A stretch of 64,000 nucleotides of DNA from Rhodanobacter denitrificans (GTDB taxonomy: Bacteria; Pseudomonadota; Gammaproteobacteria; Xanthomonadales; Rhodanobacteraceae). The notes beneath the pieces are model-generated. The model searched no databases and was not told the origin of the DNA. It saw nothing but the letters and a program-made list of their open reading frames with translations. Shown here in pieces: positions 9,790 through 18,076 of the stretch (positions are counted from its first letter, which is position 1; the number at the start of each line of letters is the position of its first letter). The stretch spans positions 62,001 through 126,000 of the forward strand of contig NZ_QFWQ01000009.1 in assembly GCF_003335105.1 (NCBI RefSeq), written 5' to 3'. Position numbers and translations under genes: made by a program.

Positions 9790-10011
9790 ATGACCACGGT
9801 CTCCGGCAAGACGAAAAACGGGTTCGACTACGAAGGCGAGTACGAGCAGGCGAGTGCTGGCCGCGTGATCTGGACAGCGACGTTCCGCCGCGACGGCGAT
9901 TACGCCGGCATGCGGCACGGCTGCCTCTATGGCTTGCAGGATGCCGCGCCGGCGACGCTCGATGACCTGGTGAAGGCCGATATCGCATCGACGTGGACAG
10001 ACGCGACCTGA
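9790..10011 (+). CDS. Small hypothetical protein
   Basis: It encodes 73 residues, acidic at the N-terminus (GKTKNGFDYEGEYEQ) and with a short C-terminal helix (LDDLVKADIASTW). AGGAAG lies about 8 bases before the ATG, which supports real translation. I do not recognise a family. Codon third positions are GC-rich like the neighbours. Confidence 0.6.
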   Translation: MTTVSGKTKNGFDYEGEYEQASAGRVIWTATFRRDGDYAGMRHGCLYGLQDAAPATLDDLVKADIASTWTDAT

Positions 10012-10148
10012 CCGGTGTCCGGCGCCGGCTATGCCTTGCTTTCCGCGCCGGGAGGAGCGTGATCATGCCCGAGCTCGCGCGTATCCCGGCGGTGGTGCGA
10101 AACGGCACGCGCGGTGGCCGATAATGCCCCCTCCTTCGATTGCCGGGC

Positions 10149-10856
10149 ATGACCGTGACTGACCATCGGCAGCCGTTGCTGCTGCTCCCCGGATTCCTGT
10201 GCGACGAGGACCTTTGGCGCGACCAGCTGGCGGGCCTGGCCGACGTTGCCGATGGCCGGGTGGCCGACCTGGGCCATGGCGACAGCATCGCCGCGCTGGC
10301 GCAGCAGGTGCTGGCGACGGCGCCGCCGCGCTTTGCTCTGGCGGGCTTCTCGTTCGGCGGCTATGTCGCCCAGGAAATCGCCCGGCAGGCGTCGTCGCGC
10401 ATCGAGCGGCTGGCGCTGCTCGACACCTCGTTCCACGCCGATACGCCCGAGCGCATCGCGCAGCGACGGGCGGCCAACCGCACGGTCAGCCTGCCCGGAA
10501 AGTTCCGCGGCATGACCGAGCAGTTGCTGCCGAGCTTCGTGGCGCCGCCGCGGCTGCACGATGCGGCGCTGGCGCAGCGGATCAATGCGATGACCTTGCG
10601 CCAGGGCCGCGAGGTGTTCATCCGCCAGAACGCGATGCTGCGGGAGGACGGCGAGGCCGTGTTGCGCAGCCTGACGTGTCCGGTCATGGTGCTGTGCGGC
10701 CGGCTGGACGTGCTCACGCCGCTGGCGCTGCACGAGGAGATGGCGGCGCTGATGCCGCAGGCGCAGCTGGTGGTGGTCGAGGACAGCGGCCACATGAGTC
10801 CGATGGAGCAGCCTGCGGCGGTCACCCGGGCCATGCGAACATGGCTGTCGGCGTAG
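10149..10856 (+). CDS. Alpha/beta hydrolase
   Basis: It encodes 235 residues, a complete alpha/beta hydrolase fold without a lid insertion of note. LLLLPGFLCDEDLW forms the oxyanion strand, FALAGFSFGGYVAQEIA carries the nucleophile Ser68 in GxSxG, CPVMVLCGRLDVLTP provides the acid region, and EDSGHMSPMEQP the catalytic His. The frame extends to a TTG at 10140 but the ATG at 10149 is the natural start. It is cytoplasmic, probably an esterase or lactonase; similar proteins are often labelled MhpC-like or BioH-like without evidence for that role here. Confidence 0.85.
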   Translation: MTVTDHRQPLLLLPGFLCDEDLWRDQLAGLADVADGRVADLGHGDSIAALAQQVLATAPPRFALAGFSFGGYVAQEIARQASSRIERLALLDTSFHADTPERIAQRRAANRTVSLPGKFRGMTEQLLPSFVAPPRLHDAALAQRINAMTLRQGREVFIRQNAMLREDGEAVLRSLTCPVMVLCGRLDVLTPLALHEEMAALMPQAQLVVVEDSGHMSPMEQPAAVTRAMRTWLSA

Positions 10857-10941
10857 GCAGGGCGTCACCGGTCCCCAACCGGGGAGCAAGCTCCGGACCG
10901 GCGGCCACCGGTTTCCGGGTCCACCGCGGGAGGGCGTGTCG

Positions 10942-11445
10942 ATGATCGGCTTGCGCGCTCGAACCCTATCCGACAAGGCCTTCGCTGTCGGGCTTGGCCT
11001 GAAGGGACTCGACGGCCTCGCCGAGGTCGTCGGCGGACTCTGGCTGCTGCTGCTCGGCCCGTTGCGGTTGCAGGCCTGGATCGGCGCGCTGGTCGCGCCG
11101 GAGTTGCGCCAGGATCCCTCTGACTTCATCGCGACGCACGTGCTGCACTGGGCCGCGCAGTTCGACCAGGGCTCCGTGCTGTTTGCGGCGGTCTACCTGC
11201 TGTCCCACGGCGTGGCGAAACTGGTGGTGATCGTGGAGATCCTGCGCGGCAGGCTGTGGGCCTACCCGGGCCTGATCTGGCTGACCGCGGCGTTCGCCGC
11301 CTATCAGATCTACCACATGGTCGTGGCTGGCCCTTCGTTCGCGTTCGTGGCACTGACCCTGTTCGACCTGCTGATCATCGCGCTCACCGTGGTCGAGTAC
11401 CGCAAGCTGCGGCATCACGCCGGCGAATCGCGCGCGGCGGGCTGA
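10942..11445 (+). CDS. DUF2127 family inner-membrane protein
   Basis: It encodes 167 residues with four predicted membrane segments: about residues 15-40, 74-98, 105-125 and 129-150. GGGAGGG at 10928-10934 places the start at the ATG 10942 rather than at the GTG six bases earlier. The pattern AFAVGLGLKGLDGLAEVVGG, LSHGVAKLVVIVEILRGRLWAYP and LFDLLIIALTVVEYRKL matches DUF2127 membrane proteins, whose function is unknown. It stands alone. Confidence 0.8.
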   Translation: MIGLRARTLSDKAFAVGLGLKGLDGLAEVVGGLWLLLLGPLRLQAWIGALVAPELRQDPSDFIATHVLHWAAQFDQGSVLFAAVYLLSHGVAKLVVIVEILRGRLWAYPGLIWLTAAFAAYQIYHMVVAGPSFAFVALTLFDLLIIALTVVEYRKLRHHAGESRAAG

Positions 11446-11637
11446 CTGGCGTGCGGCGTCGTCGCGGCTGTCCGGCTGTCCGGCTACCGTGCAGCGGCTG
11501 TCCGCGGACAACCCACCGCCACCCTGCACAGTGCCGACGGATACAGGTGGGACAAGGCTTCGCGCGCTCCGCGCCGGCTTGGCATGGCGATTGCACTCCG
11601 TGCATCACAGGGAAACCCATCCACGCGGAGACACGTC

Positions 11638-11790
11638 ATGAAATACGAATCGATGATCCTGGCCGGCCTGTTCACCGCCTGCTTCGCCCTCTGCGTCCTG
11701 GTGATGGGCGCCATGCTGGTGACGAGCGTGCGCCCGGTGCAGATCGCCGGCGCGCAGGCGACGCCGGTGCCAGCCGCCACGGCGGGTTGA
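11638..11790 (+). CDS. Small single-pass membrane protein, 50 residues
   Basis: GGAGACACGTC precedes the ATG at 11638, a good ribosome site. Residues 7-31 (ILAGLFTACFALCVLVMGAML) form one membrane helix or signal peptide, followed by a short Ala/Pro-rich tail. The longer frame starting at 11584 has no ribosome site. I do not recognise a family. Confidence 0.6.
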   Translation: MKYESMILAGLFTACFALCVLVMGAMLVTSVRPVQIAGAQATPVPAATAG

Positions 11791-11902
11791 GGCCGCGCCG
11801 CCGCGCGACGGCGGGTGGCCGCGAACCATGGCTTTGGTCATGGGTGGCCGCGCGAGGGATTGGGTAGGATCGGGAGTCCGTTCCACGACAGAGATCCATC
11901 TC

Positions 11903-14095
11903 ATGAAGCATTCTCTCGCCCTGACCCTGGCCATCGCACTTTCCGGCTCCATGGCCGCCTGCTCCGACGGCGGCTCCGACAGGAAGAGCGCCGCCGCGCC
12001 GCAGGCGCAAGCCGGTTCGGCGGTGGCCGTCGCTGGTAATCCGTTCTTCGGCGAAAGTCCGCTGCCGCTGCATTACCCGCAGTTCGACAAGATCAGGGAC
12101 AGCGACTTCGCGCCCGCCTTTGACCGCGGCATGGCCGAGCATCTCAAGGAAGTCGAGGCGATCGCCGGCAACGCCGAGGCGCCCACGTTCGACAACACCA
12201 TCGTCGCGCTGGAGAAGTCCGGGCAGATCCTCACCCGCACCTCGACCGCGTTCTTCAGCCTGGTCGGCGTGGACATCAACGACGCACGCAAGGCGATCCA
12301 GGCCGAGTACGCACCGAAGCTGGCGGCGCATCGCGACGCGATCTCGCTGAACCCGCAGCTGTTCGCGCGCATCCAGCGGCTGTACGACACGCGCGATCAC
12401 CTGGGCCTGGACGCCGAGGGCGTGCGCCTGGTCGAGCGCTACCACACCGACTTCGTGCGCGCCGGCGCGAAGTTGTCCGACGCCGACAAGGCACGCCTGA
12501 AGGCGATCAACGGCGAGCTGGCGACGCTGGGCACCACGTTCAGCCAGAACGTGCTGGCCGAGGTGAACGATTCCGCCGTGGTGGTCGACACGAAGGAAGA
12601 GCTGGCCGGCCTCACCGACGAGCAGATCGGCGCCGCCGCGGCCGCCGCGAAGGCGAAGGGCCTGGACGGCAAGTACGTCATTGCCTTGCTCAACACCACC
12701 GGCCAGCCGCCGGAAGCGCAATTGCAGAACCGCGCGCTGCGCCAGCGCCTGCATGAGGCGTCGATCGCCCGCGGCAGCCGCGGCAACCCGTACGACAACA
12801 CCGCGATCGTGGCGCAGGTGCTGAAGCTGCGCGCCGAGAAGGCGACCATGCTCGGCTATCCCACCTACGCCGCCTACGTGCTGGCCGACGAGACGGCGAA
12901 GACGCCCGAGGCGGTCAACGCGATGCTGACCAGGCTGGCGCCGCCGGCGGTGGCGAACGCGAAGCGCGAGGGTGCGGCGCTGCAGGCGATGATCGACAAG
13001 GAGCAGGCGGCGAAGGGCGAGCCGACGTTCGCGCTGCAGCCATGGGACTGGGCCTACTACACCGAGAAGGTGCGCGCGCAGAAGTACGACTTCGACGAGA
13101 GCCAGCTGAAACCCTATCTGGAGATGAAGAACGTGCTGGAGAACGGCGTGTTCTACGCCGCTGGCCAGCTCTACGGGCTCAGCTTCAGGCAGCGCACCGA
13201 CCTGCCGGTCTACAACCCCGACGTGCTGGTGTACGACGTGTACAACGCCGACGGCAGCCAGCTGGCGATCTTCCTCGCCGACATGTACGCGCGGCCGTCC
13301 AAGCGCGGCGGCGCGTGGATGAACTCCTACGTGCAGCAGTCCGCGCTGACCGGCAACCTGCCGGTGGTGGCCAACCACCTCAACATCACCAGGCCGGCCA
13401 GCGGCCCGACCCTGCTGACCTGGGACGAGGTGAACACGATGTTCCACGAGTTCGGTCATGCGCTGCACGGCATGTTCTCGAACGTGAAGTACCCGTACTT
13501 CAGCGGCACCAGCGTGCCGCGCGACTTCGTCGAATTTCCCTCGCAGGTGAACGAGATGTGGGCCGATTGGCCCGGCGTGCTGGCGAACTACGCAAAGCAC
13601 TACCAGACCGGCGCGCCGATGCCCAAGGCGCTGCTGGACAAGGTGCTGGCCGCCTCGAAGTTCAACCAGGGCTTCGCCACCACCGAGTATCTCGGCTCGG
13701 CGATGCTCGACCAGAGCTGGCACCAGCTCGGTGCGGACAGGATTCCCGCCGCCGCCGGCGTGATGGCGTTCGAAGCGGCCGCGCTGAAGGCGAACGGCAC
13801 CGACTACGCGCCGGTGCCGCCGCGCTACCGCACGCCGTACTTCAGCCACATCATGGGTGGCTACGCGGCCGGCTACTACGCCTACATCTGGTCGGAAGTG
13901 CTGGACGCGAACACGGTGGAGTGGATCAAGGCCAACGGCGGCCTCACCCGCGCCAATGGCGACCGCTTCCGCGCGACGCTGTTGTCACAGGGCGGCAGCA
14001 AGGACGCGCTGCAGCTGTTCCGCGATTTCGCCGGGCACGAGCCGCAAATCGAGCCGCTGCTGAAGCGTCGCGGGCTGGACGCCGCGGCCGACTGA
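11903..14095 (+). CDS. dcp: M3 family oligopeptidase / peptidyl-dipeptidase (Dcp-like), probable lipoprotein
   Basis: It encodes 730 residues. The N-terminus MKHSLALTLAIALSGSMAACSDGG is a lipoprotein signal with a lipobox-like MAAC, so the enzyme is probably attached to a membrane in the periplasm. The zinc motif HEFGH lies at residues 515-519 (bases 13445-13459) within NTMFHEFGHALHGMFS, followed by GTSVPRDFVEFPSQ and the conserved tyrosine-rich RTPYFSHIMGGYAAGYYAYIWS near residues 640-660. M3 peptidases of this length remove dipeptides from the C-terminus of oligopeptides. A strong terminator follows. Dcp against a general oligopeptidase cannot be separated by eye. Confidence 0.88.
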   Translation: MKHSLALTLAIALSGSMAACSDGGSDRKSAAAPQAQAGSAVAVAGNPFFGESPLPLHYPQFDKIRDSDFAPAFDRGMAEHLKEVEAIAGNAEAPTFDNTIVALEKSGQILTRTSTAFFSLVGVDINDARKAIQAEYAPKLAAHRDAISLNPQLFARIQRLYDTRDHLGLDAEGVRLVERYHTDFVRAGAKLSDADKARLKAINGELATLGTTFSQNVLAEVNDSAVVVDTKEELAGLTDEQIGAAAAAAKAKGLDGKYVIALLNTTGQPPEAQLQNRALRQRLHEASIARGSRGNPYDNTAIVAQVLKLRAEKATMLGYPTYAAYVLADETAKTPEAVNAMLTRLAPPAVANAKREGAALQAMIDKEQAAKGEPTFALQPWDWAYYTEKVRAQKYDFDESQLKPYLEMKNVLENGVFYAAGQLYGLSFRQRTDLPVYNPDVLVYDVYNADGSQLAIFLADMYARPSKRGGAWMNSYVQQSALTGNLPVVANHLNITRPASGPTLLTWDEVNTMFHEFGHALHGMFSNVKYPYFSGTSVPRDFVEFPSQVNEMWADWPGVLANYAKHYQTGAPMPKALLDKVLAASKFNQGFATTEYLGSAMLDQSWHQLGADRIPAAAGVMAFEAAALKANGTDYAPVPPRYRTPYFSHIMGGYAAGYYAYIWSEVLDANTVEWIKANGGLTRANGDRFRATLLSQGGSKDALQLFRDFAGHEPQIEPLLKRRGLDAAAD

Positions 14096-14120
14096 TCCGA
14101 ACCGCCTGCTGGAAACCCCA

Positions 14121-14147
14121 CCGCCCGGAGCGATCCGGGCGGTTTTT
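14121..14147 (+). terminator. Intrinsic terminator after the M3 peptidase
   Basis: A perfect 9-bp stem CCGCCCGGA / TCCGGGCGG with loop GCGA is followed by TTTTT. It lies 25 bases after the peptidase stop and before the convergent transporter gene. Confidence 0.9.
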
Positions 14148-14192
14148 GCGGAGCGGCCGTGTCGCGGCGATCCGGCGGCAAACGCGCCGGAT

Positions 14193-15200
14193 TCAGTGCA
14201 CATAGTTGAGCGCCACCGCAGGGGTGACCGTGCTGGCGGTGCCATGCCCGCCGGTGATCACGCGCACGCCCACCAGCATGCCCAGGCGTGCACTCCAGTT
14301 GTACTCGACCGCCGGCGCGAAGCCGAACGCCGTGCTGGTACCGGTATCGATGCGCAGGTGCGAGATTGCCAGCGTGCTGCCGGGAAGTGCGATATCGCCG
14401 CGCACGCGGGTGTTGTGGCTGTGCCGGTAGGTGAGGTCGAATGCGAGCACCCAGCGCTTGCTCAGGCTGTATTCCCACGCCGCGTTGACGAGGAAGGAAC
14501 GGCCGGGCCGGGCGCTGCCCTGAAAGCCATCCGGCGTGCCGTAGACGCTGGTGCCCTCGATCTGCGCCGTGCCGGAAAAAGATTGCGCCACGTTGAAACG
14601 CATGCGCAGGATGCGGCCGTTCGCCAGCCAGAAATACGTCTGCGTGTTGAGCTGCAGCGTGGTGGTATGTGCCCCGCCGCCGAGGCCGTCGGCGGGGCGG
14701 TTGCCCAGCCGGTCGTACTTGCCGGTCGGCAGCGTCTGCTGCAGCTGCAGCGAGATCGTGGGAACCCAGCTGCCCTCGTGGAACTGGGTCAGCCGGTATT
14801 GCGCCTGCACACTGACGTCGCCGAATCCGATGCGGGAGCTGTCGGGGCCGCCGTCCATCCGGTTGTAGCCCAGCACCGGCATCAGCCCGACGGTGAGCCG
14901 GTCGGTGAGCCCGTACAGCAGGTAGGTGAGCGAGCCGTAGCCATCCGCGTGGGCCGAGTGCACGTCATACAGGTAGGGCTCGACCAGGACGTGGCCGCGC
15001 GGCAGCGTGGCGGCCGAGTTGGCCAGCATCGGCCCGGTCCACCACGCATCGTCCAGCGACTGGCGCGGTGTCGGCGCGGTCTGCGGATACGCTGCATGCA
15101 GCGGCAGGGCGATGCCCAGCACGCCGCACAGCCGCAGGATCCGGCGGCCGACCGGCGGGCTCCTGATGATCGGTCTCGCGCCGTTTTTCTTCGCGCACAC
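14193..15200 (-). CDS. Outer-membrane transporter-like protein (phenol MetA-degradation family)
   Basis: It encodes 335 residues starting at GTG 15200, chosen because AGGGGGA sits about 10 bases upstream and a signal peptide follows (basic n-region, RILRLCGVLGIALPLHA, cleavage near residue 37). The mature protein alternates hydrophobic and polar residues as in a beta-barrel, with ANSAATLPRGHVLVEPYLYD, GFGDVSVQAQYRL, LQLQQTLPTGKYD and a C-terminal strand ending NYVH. This agrees with the Phenol_MetA_deg (PF13557) family of outer-membrane channels. It is divergent from the trehalase gene; the 261-base gap should contain both promoters. Confidence 0.78.
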   Translation of the reverse strand: MCAKKNGARPIIRSPPVGRRILRLCGVLGIALPLHAAYPQTAPTPRQSLDDAWWTGPMLANSAATLPRGHVLVEPYLYDVHSAHADGYGSLTYLLYGLTDRLTVGLMPVLGYNRMDGGPDSSRIGFGDVSVQAQYRLTQFHEGSWVPTISLQLQQTLPTGKYDRLGNRPADGLGGGAHTTTLQLNTQTYFWLANGRILRMRFNVAQSFSGTAQIEGTSVYGTPDGFQGSARPGRSFLVNAAWEYSLSKRWVLAFDLTYRHSHNTRVRGDIALPGSTLAISHLRIDTGTSTAFGFAPAVEYNWSARLGMLVGVRVITGGHGTASTVTPAVALNYVH

Positions 15201-15461
15201 GTGTCGTTTTCCCCCTGATCTGATCTCTGGTTGTCCGGACCGTCGCCGTCGCATGCGGAGCATCGCCGCCCCTGCCGGGAGTGGCGCAGCATGCACGCAA
15301 CGAACAGGGCGCGACACCCCGTTTCTTGCCATGCCACGCGGCGGCCCGGGCGCCGGGCGGCTCCGGTCCACGGCGCAGGATACATGGCCGCCGCGGCACG
15401 CCGGTTGCATTGAAGGGGCCGTGGCGACACGCTGTCATGCATGCAGCCACGAGGTCGGTCC

Positions 15462-17111
15462 ATGACGATGAAAAAATTCCTGCCCCTCGCGCTGGCCGGA
15501 TGGTCGGTCCTGTTCGCCGCCACGGCGACGGCCGCCCAGCCCGATGCGCAGAAGACCCGCGCCTACATCGACCATGCGTGGACCACGCTGACGCGCTCGA
15601 TGGACGACTGCTCGGCCCTGCGCGATCCCAAGGTGGGCACGCAGCCGGTGCTGTACCTGCCCGCGGACCTGCCGACGCCGCCGGAGCTGGCCGCGGTGAA
15701 GAAGCGCTGCAACGTCGACGTGCAGGTGCTGCCCCGCGCGATCGGCCAGCTCGGCGACATCGCGCCGGCCACGCTGCCGCGGCAGGGCCTGCTCTACCTG
15801 CCGTATCCGTACGTGGTGCCAGGCGGCTTCTTCAACGAGATGTACGGCTGGGACAGCTACTTCATCGTGCTCGGCCTGGTCGCCGACCACCGCGAGGCAC
15901 TGGCCCGCGACATGGTCGACAATGCGCTGTTCGAGGTGCAGCACTACGGCGCGGTGCTCAACGCGAACCGCAGCTATTACCTGACCCGTTCGCAGCCGCC
16001 GTTCCTGGGCGCGATGATCCGTGCCGTGCTGGACGACCCGGACAGCTTCAAGGACAAGACCGAAGCCCATGCGTGGTTGGAGCACGCGTATCCGCTCGCC
16101 GTGCGCGACTACTCCACCTGGACGCGCAAGGAACACCGAGCCGGCGCGACCGGCCTGGCGCGCTACTACGACTACGGCGGCGCGGCGCCGGTGCTGGAGA
16201 TGCGCGACAGCAGCTACCTGCGCGGCGTGATCGACTGGCTGCTCGCGCACCCGTCGGAGGATCCCGGCTATCTGGTCAGGGCTGCCGAACATCCGGACGC
16301 GGCGGAAGTCGCGCGGCTCAAGACGACCAGCTGCGACGTCGAGGCCTCGAAGGTCTGCGCCGGCGCCTGGTCGCAAGGCTATCGGCTGGGCGCCGACTAC
16401 TATCTGGGCGATCGCGCGATGCGCGAATCGGGCTTCGACACCACGTTCCGCATGGGTCCGTTCGGCGGTTCCACCCACCAGTACGCGCCAGTGGACTTGA
16501 ACAGCCTGCTGTACCGCTACGAGCGCGACCTGCACGATTTCGCCATGCAGCTGGGGCGCACGGCGGATGCCGCGCGCTGGGCCGATGCCGCCGCGGCGCG
16601 GCACGCGGCGATCGACAAATATCTGTGGCGCGCCGACCAGGGCATGTACATGGACTACGACTTCGTGCGGGGCAAGCCGTCCGGCTATCGCTTCGTCGCC
16701 ACCTACTACCCGCTGTGGGCCGGCGTGGCATCAAAGCAGCAGGCCGCCGCGTTGCGCGACCGGCTGGGCATCTTCGAACGCAAGGGCGGCCTGCAGACCA
16801 GCGACCACGCCAGCGGTGCGCAGTGGGATGCGCCGTTCGGCTGGGCGCCGACCAACTGGCTGGCAACGGCCGGGCTGGACGCCTACGGTTTCCAAGACGA
16901 CGCCCGCCGCATCGCGCGCGAATTCACCGCCACCATCGACCGCAGCCTCGCCGCCGACGGCACCATCCGCGAGAAATACAACATGGCCAGCGGCAACGCC
17001 GACGTGAAGATCAGCGCCGGCTACACCGCCAACGTGATCGGCTTCGGCTGGAGCAACGGTGTGTACCTGAAGATGCAGGCGCTGCTGCGGGAGCCCTCCG
17101 GGAATCCGTAA
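15462..17111 (+). CDS. treA: Periplasmic trehalase (GH37)
   Basis: It encodes 549 residues. GAGG at 15451-15454 points to the ATG at 15462, giving a signal peptide (MKKFLPLALAGWSVLFAA, cleavage near ATAAQ). Both trehalase signatures can be read: PGGFFNEMYGWDSYF at about 120-134 and QWDAPFGWAPTNW at about 454-466, and EKYN follows near the C-terminus. It hydrolyses alpha,alpha-trehalose to two glucoses in the periplasm by inversion. Length is close to E. coli TreA. It is divergent from the outer-membrane transporter-like gene, which might import sugars, but nothing in the sequence proves a link. Confidence 0.93.
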   Translation: MTMKKFLPLALAGWSVLFAATATAAQPDAQKTRAYIDHAWTTLTRSMDDCSALRDPKVGTQPVLYLPADLPTPPELAAVKKRCNVDVQVLPRAIGQLGDIAPATLPRQGLLYLPYPYVVPGGFFNEMYGWDSYFIVLGLVADHREALARDMVDNALFEVQHYGAVLNANRSYYLTRSQPPFLGAMIRAVLDDPDSFKDKTEAHAWLEHAYPLAVRDYSTWTRKEHRAGATGLARYYDYGGAAPVLEMRDSSYLRGVIDWLLAHPSEDPGYLVRAAEHPDAAEVARLKTTSCDVEASKVCAGAWSQGYRLGADYYLGDRAMRESGFDTTFRMGPFGGSTHQYAPVDLNSLLYRYERDLHDFAMQLGRTADAARWADAAAARHAAIDKYLWRADQGMYMDYDFVRGKPSGYRFVATYYPLWAGVASKQQAAALRDRLGIFERKGGLQTSDHASGAQWDAPFGWAPTNWLATAGLDAYGFQDDARRIAREFTATIDRSLAADGTIREKYNMASGNADVKISAGYTANVIGFGWSNGVYLKMQALLREPSGNP

Positions 17112-17220
17112 GGGATGGCGACCGGCGCAGCAGTACCGGCGCGCTGCACAACAAGCGGACCCTGCGGTGCACGCGCCAGCGACGAAGCGCCCGAGGGCAG
17201 AACATGCCCCTGATGCGGAT

Positions 17221-17922
17221 TCAGGGCGCGGCGAGGCTCGCGGTCATGGCGCGTCCGCTGCTGCACTTGAGGTACGGCGAAGCGCTCAGCCAGCGCGCAT
17301 CGGGGTAGTAGGAGAACACGTACTGGCCGCCCTTGAGGGCGTCGATCAGCGGCCGCGCAATCGCGGTGCGCACGGCCGGGCAGCCGTAGCTGCGACCGAT
17401 GCGGCCTTGCTGGCGGGCGAGTGCGGGGTTGACGTAGGTGGCGCCGTGGATCACCAGCGCGCGCTCCAGCGCATGGTCGTTGGTGCCCGGTTCGAGGCCT
17501 TCCATGCGCAGCGAGTAACCGTTGTGGCCGTCGTAGGTGCCCAGCGTGCGGAACAGGCCCAGGCTCGACTGCAGGCTCTCCGGCCGGTTCGAGAATGTCC
17601 TCGCCAGGTTCTCGCCGGTGTTGCGCCCGTGCGCCACCAGCTCGTGGTACAGCAGCTTGCGTTTGGCCAGGTCGAACACCCACAGTCGCGGCTCGGTCGA
17701 GGGCTTCGAATAGTCGATCACCGCCAGCCGGTCGGACGGCGGCTGGCCTTGCGCGGCGGCGCATTCGGTGGCGGCGAGCGCCAGGCCGATCACCTTGGGG
17801 TTCGCGTTCGGCGCAAGCCGGCTGAGCGTATCCTGCAGCGAGGGTTCCGCGGCATGCGACACGGCAAAACCGGCGGCGAGAAACAGGATTAGGGTGGCGA
17901 CGGGGCGCGGGAGTCGGCTCAT
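17221..17922 (-). CDS. Murein L,D-transpeptidase catalytic-domain family protein
   Basis: It encodes 233 residues with a signal peptide (MSRLPRPVATLILFLAAGFAVSHA). It matches the second L,D-transpeptidase family (PF13645): LWVFDLAKRKLLYHELVAHG, LGLFRTLGTYDGHNGYSL, VIHGATYV with His159, and GRSYGCPAV with the expected catalytic Cys181. It probably acts on peptidoglycan stem peptides in the periplasm. It is convergent with trehalase and divergent from another L,D-transpeptidase gene. Confidence 0.85.
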   Translation of the reverse strand: MSRLPRPVATLILFLAAGFAVSHAAEPSLQDTLSRLAPNANPKVIGLALAATECAAAQGQPPSDRLAVIDYSKPSTEPRLWVFDLAKRKLLYHELVAHGRNTGENLARTFSNRPESLQSSLGLFRTLGTYDGHNGYSLRMEGLEPGTNDHALERALVIHGATYVNPALARQQGRIGRSYGCPAVRTAIARPLIDALKGGQYVFSYYPDARWLSASPYLKCSSGRAMTASLAAP

Positions 17923-18076
17923 CGGTACGGCTTGGCGGGGACGGCATCGGGCATGCGGCCGTTCATCCTAGCAGCGCCTGGTTAAGAACCCGTCGGCCGT
18001 GGCCGCATGCCTAGGTCATTTGCGTTGGCAGGATGCTGTGTTATCACAGCGAGTACCACTTGAGCAGGATCGTGTC

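Noticed and set aside
11672-13849. 725-codon minus-strand frame opposite the M3 peptidase
   Set aside because: Typical GC-rich shadow; the plus strand has HEFGH and a lipoprotein signal.
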